Assembly (NCBI RefSeq): GCF_014873945.1 | Contig: NZ_JADBEC010000002.1 | Span: forward strand, 1,612,001-1,676,000 | Length of the DNA: 64,000 nucleotides | Reading direction: 5' to 3' | Source: Rhizobium viscosum | Lineage (GTDB): Bacteria > Pseudomonadota > Alphaproteobacteria > Rhizobiales > Rhizobiaceae | In this document: in pieces, positions 26,286 to 34,393 of the stretch | Numbering within the stretch: the stretch's first letter is position 1 | Layout of the letters: each line of letters starts with the position of its first letter | The notes under the pieces: generated by a model | Seen by the model: the letters and a program-made list of their open reading frames with translations, nothing else | The model's database searches: none | What the model was told of the DNA's origin: nothing | Translations under genes and position numbers: made by a program

Positions 26286-27986
26286 TTATTTCCGATAATC
26301 CAGCGACGCGGCCGTTGGCCAAAGATTTCGAAAAGACGTCGAACTGTTCTCAATACGGCCAAACTCGCAATGGAGGGGCATCGAGGTACGTGGGGTCTCA
26401 CGCGCACGAGCGTCAGTACAATCGCTGATGAGGGCGCGGTACGCTTCGGCTTCGTGCGGCAATTTTCTGCCGATTATCGTTATGGCGCGGCTGGCGACAT
26501 CGACTGCGTGGTCGAACTCGCCATATTGCACGAAAAGCCCCAGGAGCGGCAGTAAATAGTCGACAAAAAAAGTGTTGAACTCGGATAGCGGTCTACCGCC
26601 GTTCCGTTCGCTGACGTCGATCAACGAGCCGATCGTCTTTTCACAGGAATTCAAGATTCGTATGAACATGTTCTCGTTTTGCCCCGATTCGAACGGCTCA
26701 AGTTGACGAGCGACGATGGGAAAGAGCCTGCGCATGCAAAGTTCGATTTCGGTTCCTCCGCCGCCGACGCTACCAGCTTCGGTCAACTTGGATCCCCAGG
26801 TCGTCGGTTCGCACGCGTATGCGTCGATGACGACCGCAAGCCAATGCAGTTCGAGATCAACCTGATACTCGTCCGGCAGATCACCGACGCGAAGATTTGT
26901 TTTCCCCATCAGCTTCAGGCGGACAGTGTCAGCCAACAGAGGTCTGAGTTCGGGTTCGACGTAACTGAGCCCCTGTTCGAGGGACATCAGCCGTTCTTGC
27001 TCCACACCGTGAAGCCTGACCGGCCACCACTCGCAATTGCCGCGGGCGTCCGGCATGACACATCTTGCGATCGTCCAGTCGTGTTCGCGAGCGATCGCCG
27101 CACGTAGAAAACGCGCCGCAAGCTTGTCGGCATAATGCCGGGCAAGCATCTCAAGGAGCATGTAGGCGTTCGCGCGGTCGTCGCCGCGCTCCGATTCGAC
27201 TGCAAGGCATCCAATTGCGCGCGTCACTGCAAGGCAAGGACCGGTGCGCGGTTCGCCGTCCTCGGCAGCAACGGCCTCTCCGCACCGAAAGCCGAACAGT
27301 TCGTAGCTCGCCGCCACATAGTGACCGGATTCTGCGCGGAAATGATCGAGTAGCAAGTGACCGTAGAGGTCCGCCCTATCGCGCGGGGTGACCGGCTTTT
27401 CGTCGTCGATGTGACTTGCTTCGTCCTTGCCTAATTTTTCGAGGGCTTGGGCGAGCCTGTCAAGCTTTCGGCGGCGACGTAGAGGTGCGTGTCGGGTCGC
27501 CGAGGGGTCAGTTGTGGGGCCGTGGTTGGCTTGTCGAAGGAATACGGCCAATTCGTCCACGGAACTGTCGTCGAAAACACGACGGACCCCGATATTCCTG
27601 CGCATTGGCTCGTCGAACCCGAAGTCCTCGAGGTCCGCCGTCCGTTCGCGATCGACTGTGTAGAGCACCAGCCGGGTGCATTCGCATTCCTGTTCGGACG
27701 CCAGAGCTGCCAGAATCTCCAGCATCGTCCAAGGCGAGGGAATAAAATCGCGAGACAGATGAGCAATTACCATGCGGGAGCTGGAGAATTGCTCCTTCAT
27801 AACCTCGATCACGCGGCGGTTCGTGATCTGTTCGTCGTTGTCGTACCAGATCCTGCACCCGCGATCGGAAAGCGCCTCGAATAGCTTGCCGGCCCCGTCA
27901 CCGACCCGATGACTGAGGAAAGCGTCGTGCATAAAGACACGGTTACTCAGGCTCGTCTCGTCCGCCTGGTCGCTCTTGGCCCCCAT
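26286..27986 (-). CDS. TIR protein with large helical C-terminal region
   Basis: A 566-aa protein. Residues 18-100 are a TIR domain: HDAFLSHRVGDGA, CRIWYDNDEQI, MVIAHLSRDF, and Glu90 in S-P-W-T-M-L-E-I, the position of the NADase glutamate. A basic linker (LRRRRKLDR) follows, then about 370 residues of predominantly helical sequence without recognised domains, which would be the sensing or oligomerising part. It stands alone, divergent from the TIR gene at 28327. Single-gene TIR defences with helical sensors are known in general; this particular architecture I do not recognise. Confidence 0.82.
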   Translation of the reverse strand: MGAKSDQADETSLSNRVFMHDAFLSHRVGDGAGKLFEALSDRGCRIWYDNDEQITNRRVIEVMKEQFSSSRMVIAHLSRDFIPSPWTMLEILAALASEQECECTRLVLYTVDRERTADLEDFGFDEPMRRNIGVRRVFDDSSVDELAVFLRQANHGPTTDPSATRHAPLRRRRKLDRLAQALEKLGKDEASHIDDEKPVTPRDRADLYGHLLLDHFRAESGHYVAASYELFGFRCGEAVAAEDGEPRTGPCLAVTRAIGCLAVESERGDDRANAYMLLEMLARHYADKLAARFLRAAIAREHDWTIARCVMPDARGNCEWWPVRLHGVEQERLMSLEQGLSYVEPELRPLLADTVRLKLMGKTNLRVGDLPDEYQVDLELHWLAVVIDAYACEPTTWGSKLTEAGSVGGGGTEIELCMRRLFPIVARQLEPFESGQNENMFIRILNSCEKTIGSLIDVSERNGGRPLSEFNTFFVDYLLPLLGLFVQYGEFDHAVDVASRAITIIGRKLPHEAEAYRALISDCTDARARETPRTSMPLHCEFGRIENSSTSFRNLWPTAASLDYRK

Positions 27987-28326
27987 CGTGCACCCCGAAG
28001 GCTGCGCTAAGTCGGTCTAAGTATAGCCACAACCAGGCAGTGAGTCGAGAGTACAACCGAACTAACCGGCCCTGTAACGCGTCTGGCAACTTCGATGACC
28101 AAACGCGGCGCGACGCGAGGTAATTGCGCCGCTAATCTTTACGGCGCGAAAACCGATCCATCAGCCCTGCCCGAAGAGCGTCTGATCAGGACACGCGCCT
28201 CGATCCAGGCTTTGTCGGCGGTGGGGGATCTCGCGACGTGGGTAGGTCGGCCGAGGGATTTCGGGCGTACTTGACAAAGCTGTCGTGAGAATCAACGCGT
28301 AGTGTGGAGACAATGCAGGAGGGCAT
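27987..28326. other. divergent promoter region between two TIR genes
   Basis: This 340-base stretch separates two TIR genes reading away from each other and has no gene of its own. It carries a candidate minus-strand promoter (28020-28048). On the plus side TTGACA at about 28271 looks like a -35 element without a clear -10, and AGGAGG five bases before 28327 is a strong ribosome site. Confidence 0.45.
28020..28048 (-). promoter_or_regulatory. candidate sigma-70 promoter of the 26286-27986 TIR gene
   Basis: On the minus strand, TCGACT, 17 bases, then TATACT. The -10 is five of six to consensus and the -35 four of six. It ends 34 bases upstream of the ATG at 27986. Confidence 0.45.
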
Positions 28327-29508
28327 ATGGTGGCGGAAAACTCACGCGCTCGATATCAAGTCGTTCTCGTCGGGGGGACCTCCGCTCAGCACACAGCGCT
28401 GAAGGAAGCGATCGAGAAGCGGGCAAGCGAGATGCAGCTTCCAGGCGACGTACTCGCTATCGTTCCTGAAACGCTTTATAGTCACGATAGCACAAAGCTC
28501 CCGACCCTGGCTATCGTCTTTGGTGGCGCTGGTGTCAAAAGCTCCGCTCTTATCGAAAAGCTGTTGACCCAGTCGAATGTCGTCATCCCCGTGGTGAGCG
28601 ATCTCGACCGCGTCCACGTCGATATTCCCGTTGAGCTTCGCCATATCAACGCAGTTCAGCTGGACGAGGAGCTTGCGGGCTTACCCCGTCTGGCGTCACT
28701 CGTCTTTGAAACGTTCCGTCTGCTTCGCAGGGAGAGGAAGCTGTTTATCAGCTATCGTCGAAAGGAATCACAGGCGTTAGCGGATAAGCTCTACGACCGT
28801 TTGGACGCCGCTGGCTTCGACGTATTTATCGATGTAAGATCCGTTCCGCCGGCAGTCGACTTTCAGGCCGAACTTTGGCACCGAATGGGCGATTCGGACG
28901 TCGTTCTTTTGATCGACACCCCGGGGTTCAGGGAGAGCCGATGGACGACGCTAGAGCTCGCTCAAGCGAACCTTACGAACATCCAGATTCTGCATCTTCT
29001 ATGGCCCGGTCAGGCTCCGGATCCGGAATCGTCGATGAGTACGTTTTTGATCTTGACCGAGCGCGATTTTCGAAACGGCCAAAAAGGCAAGGCCGGAAGC
29101 GTCCTCAAGTCGACGATCGACAGGATATGCGCGCGCACGGAAGAATTGCGCTCACAAGCTGTCGTGTGGCGGCATCGATATCTCGTCGACACTTTCTGCG
29201 ACTACGCCCGCGACCTCGGCTTCGAGGTAGTCGTGCAGCCGCAGGGGTGGATTCTGGTGAGAGGAAGGAAGGGAAAGACCTTCGCCGTGATCCCTACCAT
29301 CGGCCGACCGACGTCGGACCGACTTATGGAAATCTTCGATTCGGTGGACAGGTCGCAATTCGAGCCGCGATCCCACTGGGTGATCTATGACAGTAGAGGC
29401 ATACTCGACGCTTGGAAAAAGCATCTCGATTGGCTCGACCGCCATCTGCCGTTGCGCACGCTCCACGTGACGGCGGCTTGCAAGGAATTGGAAGGGTACG
29501 CGAAGTGA
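28327..29508 (+). CDS. three-part TIR protein, copy 2
   Basis: A 393-aa protein with the same layout as 19621-20781. Residues 8-130 are an alpha/beta domain (YQVVLVGGTSAQ ... LAIVFGGAG ... VVIPVVSD). Residues 138-230 are TIR: KLFISYRRKESQ, GFDVFIDVRSV, DVVLLIDTPGF, Glu210 in RWTTLEL. Residues 260-393 form a C-terminal alpha/beta domain (FAVIPTIGRPTS ... HWVIYDSRGILDAWKKHLDWLD). AGGAGG five bases before the ATG is a strong ribosome site. It overlaps the downstream SLOG gene by four bases. Two independent copies of this pair in one window show that TIR and SLOG are a functional unit. Confidence 0.87.
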   Translation: MVAENSRARYQVVLVGGTSAQHTALKEAIEKRASEMQLPGDVLAIVPETLYSHDSTKLPTLAIVFGGAGVKSSALIEKLLTQSNVVIPVVSDLDRVHVDIPVELRHINAVQLDEELAGLPRLASLVFETFRLLRRERKLFISYRRKESQALADKLYDRLDAAGFDVFIDVRSVPPAVDFQAELWHRMGDSDVVLLIDTPGFRESRWTTLELAQANLTNIQILHLLWPGQAPDPESSMSTFLILTERDFRNGQKGKAGSVLKSTIDRICARTEELRSQAVVWRHRYLVDTFCDYARDLGFEVVVQPQGWILVRGRKGKTFAVIPTIGRPTSDRLMEIFDSVDRSQFEPRSHWVIYDSRGILDAWKKHLDWLDRHLPLRTLHVTAACKELEGYAK

Positions 29509-30077
29509 GAAACATTTTCCTATCGGCAAGTATCCCTCTTCCGACAGAGGAAGGTGAATTTTTCGAAACGGCGGACGTCTTGGCGATCAGGGAAGCCATC
29601 AAGGCACTTGTCGAGATAGTCGTCATCGACGGAACACTGACGTTCGGTGGTCATCCGGCGATCACGCCGTTGGTCGCCTTCCATGTGCGAGATTTCGACC
29701 TGCGCGCAGAAAACGTGACGATTTTTCAGTCCAAATTCTTCGAAGACAAGATACCACCTCAGGTCAGCGATTTCGTGGACGTCCGCTATACCAGATCGGT
29801 CGACGGAGACCTGAAGCAGAGCCTGTCGCACATGCGCAAGAGAATGATCGGGAGTCGTAGGTTCGATTGCGCGGTCTTCATCGGAGGAATGGAAGGCATC
29901 TTCGAAGAACTTCGGATATTCAGGGAGATGCACCCCAAAGCAAGGCTGCTTCCAGTCGCCTCGACCGGCGCCGCGGCCAAGAAGGTGTTCGACGGCGGCA
30001 AGTTTCCGAAGGAGCTGGCAACTGAGTTGACCTACCCGACGCTATTTCGGCGTCTGATCATGCGATCAGCGCCTTGA
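29505..30077 (+). CDS. stand-alone SLOG-domain protein, copy 2
   Basis: A 191-aa SLOG protein starting at GTG 29505 in a GTGA overlap with the TIR stop, with GAAGGG nine bases upstream; this start aligns MRNIFLSASIP with VFLSAGVPD of the first copy. Shared motifs: TFGGHPAITPL and FIGGMEGIFEELRIF, then LLPVASTGAA. It lacks the roughly 30-residue C-terminal tail of copy 1. No SIR2, transmembrane or nuclease domain is attached or coupled downstream, so what this receptor would trigger is not encoded next to it. Confidence 0.85.
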   Translation: MRNIFLSASIPLPTEEGEFFETADVLAIREAIKALVEIVVIDGTLTFGGHPAITPLVAFHVRDFDLRAENVTIFQSKFFEDKIPPQVSDFVDVRYTRSVDGDLKQSLSHMRKRMIGSRRFDCAVFIGGMEGIFEELRIFREMHPKARLLPVASTGAAAKKVFDGGKFPKELATELTYPTLFRRLIMRSAP

Positions 30078-30121
30078 GATACCCACGCGTGTTCGTTTGG
30101 CAAATCGTCGATTGATCGCGG

Positions 30122-30232
30122 TCAGCGTCCCGCAGCCCCTCGCTCCCGAGTCGGACAACAGGAATTGCGAACCTGGACGACGCACCTCATGTCGCGATCG
30201 TAGTGAAAACTGAAAAACACCCTGCGCGATCT
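30122..30232 (-). pseudogene. ThsB relic (N-terminal 36 codons)
   Basis: Reading leftward from 30232: R-S-R-R then VFFSFHYDRDMR, V-Q-V-R-N-S and RERGAA before a TGA. It aligns with residues 1-33 of the two thsB genes (MARKVFFSFHYDRD, QQVR, RERGAAQ). The start codon is now AGA and the sequence is lost after the GAA motif. It lies between the second TIR+SLOG pair and a minus-strand TIR gene, so this locus probably once held a third Thoeris-like set. Confidence 0.85.
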
Positions 30233-30272
30233 TTCCCTCGTAGAATGTCCAAGTCTCGGCTTCAGGACGAGA

Positions 30273-31127
30273 CTATCGCGCCGGTTGTGCCGTAACGGCG
30301 ACCATATGATTCAGCGCAATTTGAAGATTGTTGTCAAAATACACGACTGTGTCGAACCCGTTGTCTTCCCCTAGCCGACGATAAGAGAAGTGAATATCGA
30401 ACGCTTCGCCGTTCGAACGGTTGAAACGCTTTGCTATGGCTTGCTCGCGCGCATCCTCGATTCGAACGATAAGCCCATCGACCGGAACTTGCTCCATGAC
30501 CGTCGCCAAAATATCGCGCATGTATTCATCCGCCCGGTCCTCCGCTTCTGCTTTGGCAAAGTTGACGCTCGCTTTGGGGTTGCAGATGACCGTGCATTTG
30601 CTCAAGACGACATACGGCCACTCGTGCCCGTGATCGACAAACGTCCATTCGATGAGACGAATGCCGTCTCTACTTTTCCAGTCCACGGACCAATCGGTTT
30701 TGAACTGAGGCGTTTCGTTCCTTCCTTGCCTGGGATTGGAAACTTTCGCGAGAGCGGCTTTGAGTTGGTCGAGTGCTTCGTCAGGGTCGGTTCGAAAATC
30801 GGCGTAGACCTTGTCCTGAAGAAAGAGCGGCACGGGGCATTCTTCGATCACGCAAGGCATGAGCAAGGATTTTCGCTCTGAAAGTTCACGCATCAGGCCG
30901 GCGTTGATTTCGCGTCGACACCATTCCGATTCGACAGAGTTCTTCGAAAGAAGAACGATGATCGCCGTGCTCTCGGTCAATACGTGTTGAATTCGATCCA
31001 AAAGCGAGTCGCCGACGTTAAGCTCCCACCGATCCATCCAGATATGATGCTTGCTCATAACGAGGTTTGCGCCAAGCGCATCGGCGAAATCGCGGTCTTT
31101 ACTGCTATGACTTATGAAAATCGGCAT
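30273..31127 (-). CDS. TIR-domain protein with C-terminal beta-rich domain
   Basis: A 284-aa protein starting MPIFISHSSKDRDFADALG; the frame stays open upstream but has no other plausible start. TIR_2 features: HHIWMDRWELNVGD, AIIVLLSKNS, Glu73 in S-E-W-C-R-R-E-I-N. Residues about 150-284 form an unrecognised domain with strands such as VVLSKCTVICNP and FDTVVYFDN. It stands alone. TIR proteins with this SHSSKD start are frequent in single-gene defences; no partner is evident except the ThsB relic directly downstream. Confidence 0.82.
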   Translation of the reverse strand: MPIFISHSSKDRDFADALGANLVMSKHHIWMDRWELNVGDSLLDRIQHVLTESTAIIVLLSKNSVESEWCRREINAGLMRELSERKSLLMPCVIEECPVPLFLQDKVYADFRTDPDEALDQLKAALAKVSNPRQGRNETPQFKTDWSVDWKSRDGIRLIEWTFVDHGHEWPYVVLSKCTVICNPKASVNFAKAEAEDRADEYMRDILATVMEQVPVDGLIVRIEDAREQAIAKRFNRSNGEAFDIHFSYRRLGEDNGFDTVVYFDNNLQIALNHMVAVTAQPAR

Positions 31128-31323
31128 GGAAATCGCCCTCGTATCTCGACAGGCTGCCATAACCGTGGCCGGCATGAAGTTCCAGTGTCGCAAGGCGCGA
31201 TTCTTCCGACAGAAGCTGACCCAGGCATTGTGCTGCGTCGGTACCGGGCCGATGCATACCCGCGCCCGGAGTCGCAGCTTGCGGCGCCGGCCGGAATAGA
31301 GTTGGAGCATAGGACAAGCTCGC

Positions 31324-31785
31324 TCATGCCACCATTTTCCGGAACTGTTTCAGTGCCTCGCTCACGCCATAGCGCACTTCTCCGCATGCGGTCTGGGCAT
31401 AGGCGAGCCCAACCTTGCTGCCAGGTCGTATCAGATCCAAATGGTCCAGATAGATAGACACGGCCTCGCGGGCCACAAGGCGTCGCGGCCAGGCGCCCCC
31501 ATCAATCAGGATGGGCCTGACTACCGCTGCACGCGGTCGTTTGATGTTATTGCCGTCGAGCGTAAAACCGACTTCGCTGACCGTGATCGGAAAATTGCTG
31601 AGATTGACTACCTCGATTGAGAACATTGATTGGCCGTGTGGGATACCTATCGCGAAGGCCGGCTTAACCCGGAGCTTCACGCGGTTGGCGTTGAGCGCTT
31701 GCCAGGTATTCATGATGCCAAGGCCGGCACCCAGCATTGCGACCCCCAAAGTGATCGCCTCATTCCAAAATGACGTGTCCGCCAT
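31324..31785 (-). CDS. single-pass membrane protein of unknown function
   Basis: A 153-aa protein with a transmembrane helix near the N-terminus (AITLGVAMLGAGLGIMNTW) followed by an immunoglobulin-like beta domain (FSIEVVNLSNFPITVSEVGFTL). The start at 31785 is chosen because GGGAGGGGC lies just upstream; a longer frame to 31818 has no such site. The domain would face the cytoplasm or periplasm depending on orientation. Similar small proteins are common in accessory regions; role unknown. Confidence 0.7.
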   Translation of the reverse strand: MADTSFWNEAITLGVAMLGAGLGIMNTWQALNANRVKLRVKPAFAIGIPHGQSMFSIEVVNLSNFPITVSEVGFTLDGNNIKRPRAAVVRPILIDGGAWPRRLVAREAVSIYLDHLDLIRPGSKVGLAYAQTACGEVRYGVSEALKQFRKMVA

Positions 31786-32051
31786 TGCCCCTCCCATCCA
31801 TGATAAGGACATGATCACATATATTCAGTGCTTTGGTGTCAATTGCTCTACGGGCCGTGATCATATCCGTTCAAGGCGTGCATCTCGAAAGCGGTGCTAT
31901 ACTAGGTTCGAGAGATTAGTATAATGAGCATCAGGTGGGTAGTGACTGGTATTGGAGGGAGCGGGGGCGGGCAGTGCCACTGGGTAAAAGCAGCCAAGCT
32001 TGCTTGGGGGCGTAACTATACTATTTTTGTGAAACCGATATAGAGGCCGCC

Positions 32052-33113
32052 GTGATTAAGCAGATTGATCTCATGTTCCGGACCATGGTCGCGGAACTCC
32101 AGCAGCGGGCATTTGATGATGATTGGGCGGAAGACTTCCCCCCATCGGGCAGATTCGTGCCGGTGGCAGTCGATGGTCGACGTTATTGGTATTTCGACCA
32201 ACCCGACGGTGAGGGTGGGCAGAAGCGCCGGTATGTCGGGCCTGCCGACGATCCCTTGATTTCGGAACGGGTCGAAACCTTCAAGGGTGAGAAGTCAGAC
32301 TATAAGGCTCGCCGCAAGTTCGTTTCCACACTAACGCGCGAAGCCGGTTTGATTGCCGCTGATCGCTTTACCGGCGATATCGTACAGGCGCTTGCCAAGG
32401 CCGGTCTCTTCCGGCTGCGCGGTGTTCTCATCGGCACCGTCGCTTTTCAATGCTACTCGGCATATCTTGGCATCCGTCTGCCTTCGGCGGCGATCCTAAC
32501 AGGTGATGCAGACCTAGCCCAGGATTTCGCGATCTCTGCCGAGGTGATGGATTCGCTGCCGCCGATCCTCGATCTCCTAAAAGGGCTTGATCCAACGTTC
32601 CGCGCCGTGCCGCATATCAGCGGCAGCTCTCGACCTCATGCCTTCCGGAATCAAACCGGTTACAGGGTCGAGTTCATGACGACTAACAGGGGAGCCGAAG
32701 AATATTCGGACAAACCCGCCAACATGCCCGCTCTCGGTGGCGCGTCAGCCGAACCGCTAAGATTCATGGATTTCTTGATCCGTGATCCCGTTCGTTCGAT
32801 CCTGCTGCATGGTGCCGGTATCTCAGTTGTCATCCCTGATCCCTGCAGGTACGCGGTGCACAAGCTTATCATTGCCGGTCGCCGCCAAAATGACGCTGGC
32901 GGCCAGGCCAAACGGGATAAAGACCTCAGACAGGCAGGAATGCTATTCGACGCCTTGCCGGTCACGGGCCATGGGCCTTCACTGGCTGATGCCCTGGAAG
33001 AGGCATGGGATCGCGGGCCTGCTTGGAAGCTGGCGATCTCGGAAGCAGCCGAAACCATGCACAAGGAATATTGGGGCGCTATCAATCGAATGGTTGGCAC
33101 TCTCAAGAGATAA
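32052..33113 (+). CDS. GSU2403-type nucleotidyltransferase-fold protein
   Basis: A 353-aa protein with GTG start at 32052. Features of the NTP_transf_8 (GSU2403) family: the YWYFD and KRRYVGP motifs near the N-terminus, RGVLIGTVAFQCYSAYLG, LTGDADLAQDF (candidate metal-binding acidic pair), YRVEFMTTNR, and HKLIIAGRR late. Members are predicted nucleotidyltransferases akin to AbiEii-like toxins, usually single genes in accessory DNA. No antitoxin-like partner is adjacent. Upstream 230 bases hold no gene. Confidence 0.82.
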   Translation: MIKQIDLMFRTMVAELQQRAFDDDWAEDFPPSGRFVPVAVDGRRYWYFDQPDGEGGQKRRYVGPADDPLISERVETFKGEKSDYKARRKFVSTLTREAGLIAADRFTGDIVQALAKAGLFRLRGVLIGTVAFQCYSAYLGIRLPSAAILTGDADLAQDFAISAEVMDSLPPILDLLKGLDPTFRAVPHISGSSRPHAFRNQTGYRVEFMTTNRGAEEYSDKPANMPALGGASAEPLRFMDFLIRDPVRSILLHGAGISVVIPDPCRYAVHKLIIAGRRQNDAGGQAKRDKDLRQAGMLFDALPVTGHGPSLADALEEAWDRGPAWKLAISEAAETMHKEYWGAINRMVGTLKR

Positions 33114-33194
33114 AGGTTAGGCCTGCTCGAAAAGGCGGGCAACGCTCATTCGCATCAGATTGCGCTGGGCCTAAGCTTTGTCTGACTCAGCTCT

Positions 33195-33340
33195 TCATGC
33201 CGCTTCCCAGACCTGGTTCAAAATCTTGGCGGCCAATGCTGCCTCGTCCTGCAGAAGAAAGCGACCATAGTGATGTTGCACGTCATCAGGCGTACTTACG
33301 TGCGAGAAACGTGCAGGTCGCCAGTTCGTATCCCATCAAG
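33195..33340 (-). pseudogene. 3' fragment of an unrecognised gene
   Basis: Reading leftward, one frame gives STPDDVQHHYGRFLLQDE followed by AALAAKILNQVWEAA and a stop at 33195. A neighbouring frame just upstream (MGYELATCTFLARKYA) also looks coding, so a frameshift is likely. This is the tail of a gene whose body is gone; I cannot name it. It sits beside the integrase relic, consistent with a rearranged island border. Confidence 0.5.
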
Positions 33341-33548
33341 AGCAAAGAATTTACAAGTCTCCCTGCCATCAGGCCCCCGCAACCAAAATTTACCGGATTA
33401 TTAAGACTTTATCGGCCGCCCTTGGGAGGAAGAAGTCGTTTTTGGACCTAACACGCGGCTAGCACAAACGACCGCCCCTCGTTTAACGGGCGCTTGATGT
33501 CGTGATTCCCTGTTTCCATATCGAAATGGAAAATAGACAGGGGCGATT

Positions 33549-33706
33549 ATGGCACGCCACGAAATCCTCGGAGGATTGGTGCAGGTTTACCGGCGCTGGG
33601 GGCGAGCATGGCATTGCTCGACCTCACTCAAGGGTCGCCAAGTCGTGTGAGTACGAAGGAAACCGGACTTGAACGTCGCAGCGCCCGCTTGGCGGGACGC
33701 TCATAG
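33549..33706 (+). pseudogene. tyrosine-recombinase (integrase) N-terminal relic
   Basis: ATG at 33549 gives MARHEILGGLVQVYRR, W-H-C-S-T-S-L-K-G-R-Q, then a stop; a one-base shift restores RVSTKETGLER and runs to 33706. This is the N-terminal DNA-binding part of a phage-type integrase (x-V-x-x-Y-R-R ... W-x-C-x-x-x-x-x-G-R-Q-x-R-x-S-T-K). The catalytic domain is absent. It marks the probable right edge of the defence island. Confidence 0.65.
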
Positions 33707-33724
33707 GGGGTTAGCCCCTGTTGC

Positions 33725-33751
33725 CCGACCACTCCGTCTCGGAGTGGTCGG
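33725..33751 (+). terminator. strong GC-rich hairpin
   Basis: Perfect 12-bp stem CCGACCACTCCG/CGGAGTGGTCGG with a TCT loop, followed by CTTATT rather than a long T-run. It may be a terminator or a structured end of the former mobile element. A smaller hairpin (AGGGG..CCCCT) lies just before it. Confidence 0.45.
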
Positions 33752-33791
33752 CTTATTCGCCACATGATGGTCTTAATTCATGAGCAGAACC

Positions 33792-33840
33792 TTGACGAAC
33801 CTTTTTGGTTCATCAATAATCAAAGTGAACCAAAAAGGTT
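33792..33840 (+). promoter_or_regulatory. promoter with overlapping operator of the toxin-antitoxin operon
   Basis: TTGACG (33792-33797), 17 bases, AATAAT (33815-33820) forms a good sigma-70 promoter. A perfect 15-bp inverted repeat, AACCTTTTTGGTTCA (33798-33812) and TGAACCAAAAAGGTT (33826-33840), brackets the -10, one arm in the spacer and one across the start region. This is the expected binding site for autorepression by the antitoxin encoded 8 bases downstream. Confidence 0.8.
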
Positions 33841-33847
33841 AGAGACC

Positions 33848-34096
33848 ATGACTGCTGCGTTTACCGTGCGTGTTTCCGATGAAACCGCGAACAAGCTGAA
33901 TCAGATTGCGGAAAAGCTGGATCGCTCCCGCGCCTACATGGCTGCCGAGGCCATCGAGGCTTTCGTTGAGCAGCAGGAGTGGCAGCTTGCCGAGATCGAA
34001 GCCGGGTTGGCTGAGGCCGATCGCGGCGAATTTGCCAGCGCCGAAGATGTGGCGAAGGTCGTTGGAAAGTACGTCAAGTCTGCCCGTCAATCATGA
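33848..34096 (+). CDS. ribbon-helix-helix antitoxin (ParD/CopG type)
   Basis: An 82-aa protein: N-terminal RHH strand and helices (TAAFTVRVSDETANKLNQIA, then LDRSRAYMAAEAIEAFVEQQ), followed by an acidic toxin-binding tail (EIEAGLAEADRGEFAS). I start at 33848, just after the operator; an upstream ATG would place the operator inside the gene. Its stop overlaps the toxin start (ATGA). Neutralises the ParE partner and should repress its own promoter. Confidence 0.9.
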   Translation: MTAAFTVRVSDETANKLNQIAEKLDRSRAYMAAEAIEAFVEQQEWQLAEIEAGLAEADRGEFASAEDVAKVVGKYVKSARQS

Positions 34097-34383
34097 GCGG
34101 AAAGCGTATTCGCTGGACGTTTCGGGCGTTACGGCGGCTTGACGAAATCGGCGCTCATATTGAGAAGGATGATCCTGATGCGGCAGCACGCGTGATTGCC
34201 AGGATCGTAACGGCCGTGGATGCGCTCGCCGAACTACCTGCGAGCGGACGGCCGGGGCGCATCAAAGGCACCCGTGAACTGGTGCTGACGGATATTCCCT
34301 ACATCATCCTGTACCGGGTTGGATGGGACATCGAGATCATCACCGTCATGCATGCTCACCAGCGCTGGCCATCGGAATTCTAG
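34093..34383 (+). CDS. RelE/ParE-family toxin
   Basis: A 96-aa toxin of the ParE/RelE superfamily: RIRWTFRALRRLDEIGAHIE at the N-terminus, a Leu-Pro-Ala-S-G-R-P-G-R motif, then TRELVLTDIPYIILYRV and HAHQRWP at the C-terminus, all typical. Overlaps the antitoxin stop by four bases. Whether it hits gyrase (ParE) or ribosomal mRNA (RelE) cannot be told from sequence; the RHH partner favours ParE. Confidence 0.9.
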   Translation: MSGKRIRWTFRALRRLDEIGAHIEKDDPDAAARVIARIVTAVDALAELPASGRPGRIKGTRELVLTDIPYIILYRVGWDIEIITVMHAHQRWPSEF

Positions 34384-34393
34384 CCTTCGCGAT

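Noticed and set aside
33700..33760. Integron attC site
   Set aside because: The hairpins lack matching GTTRRRY/RYYYAAC core sites and no integron integrase is present.
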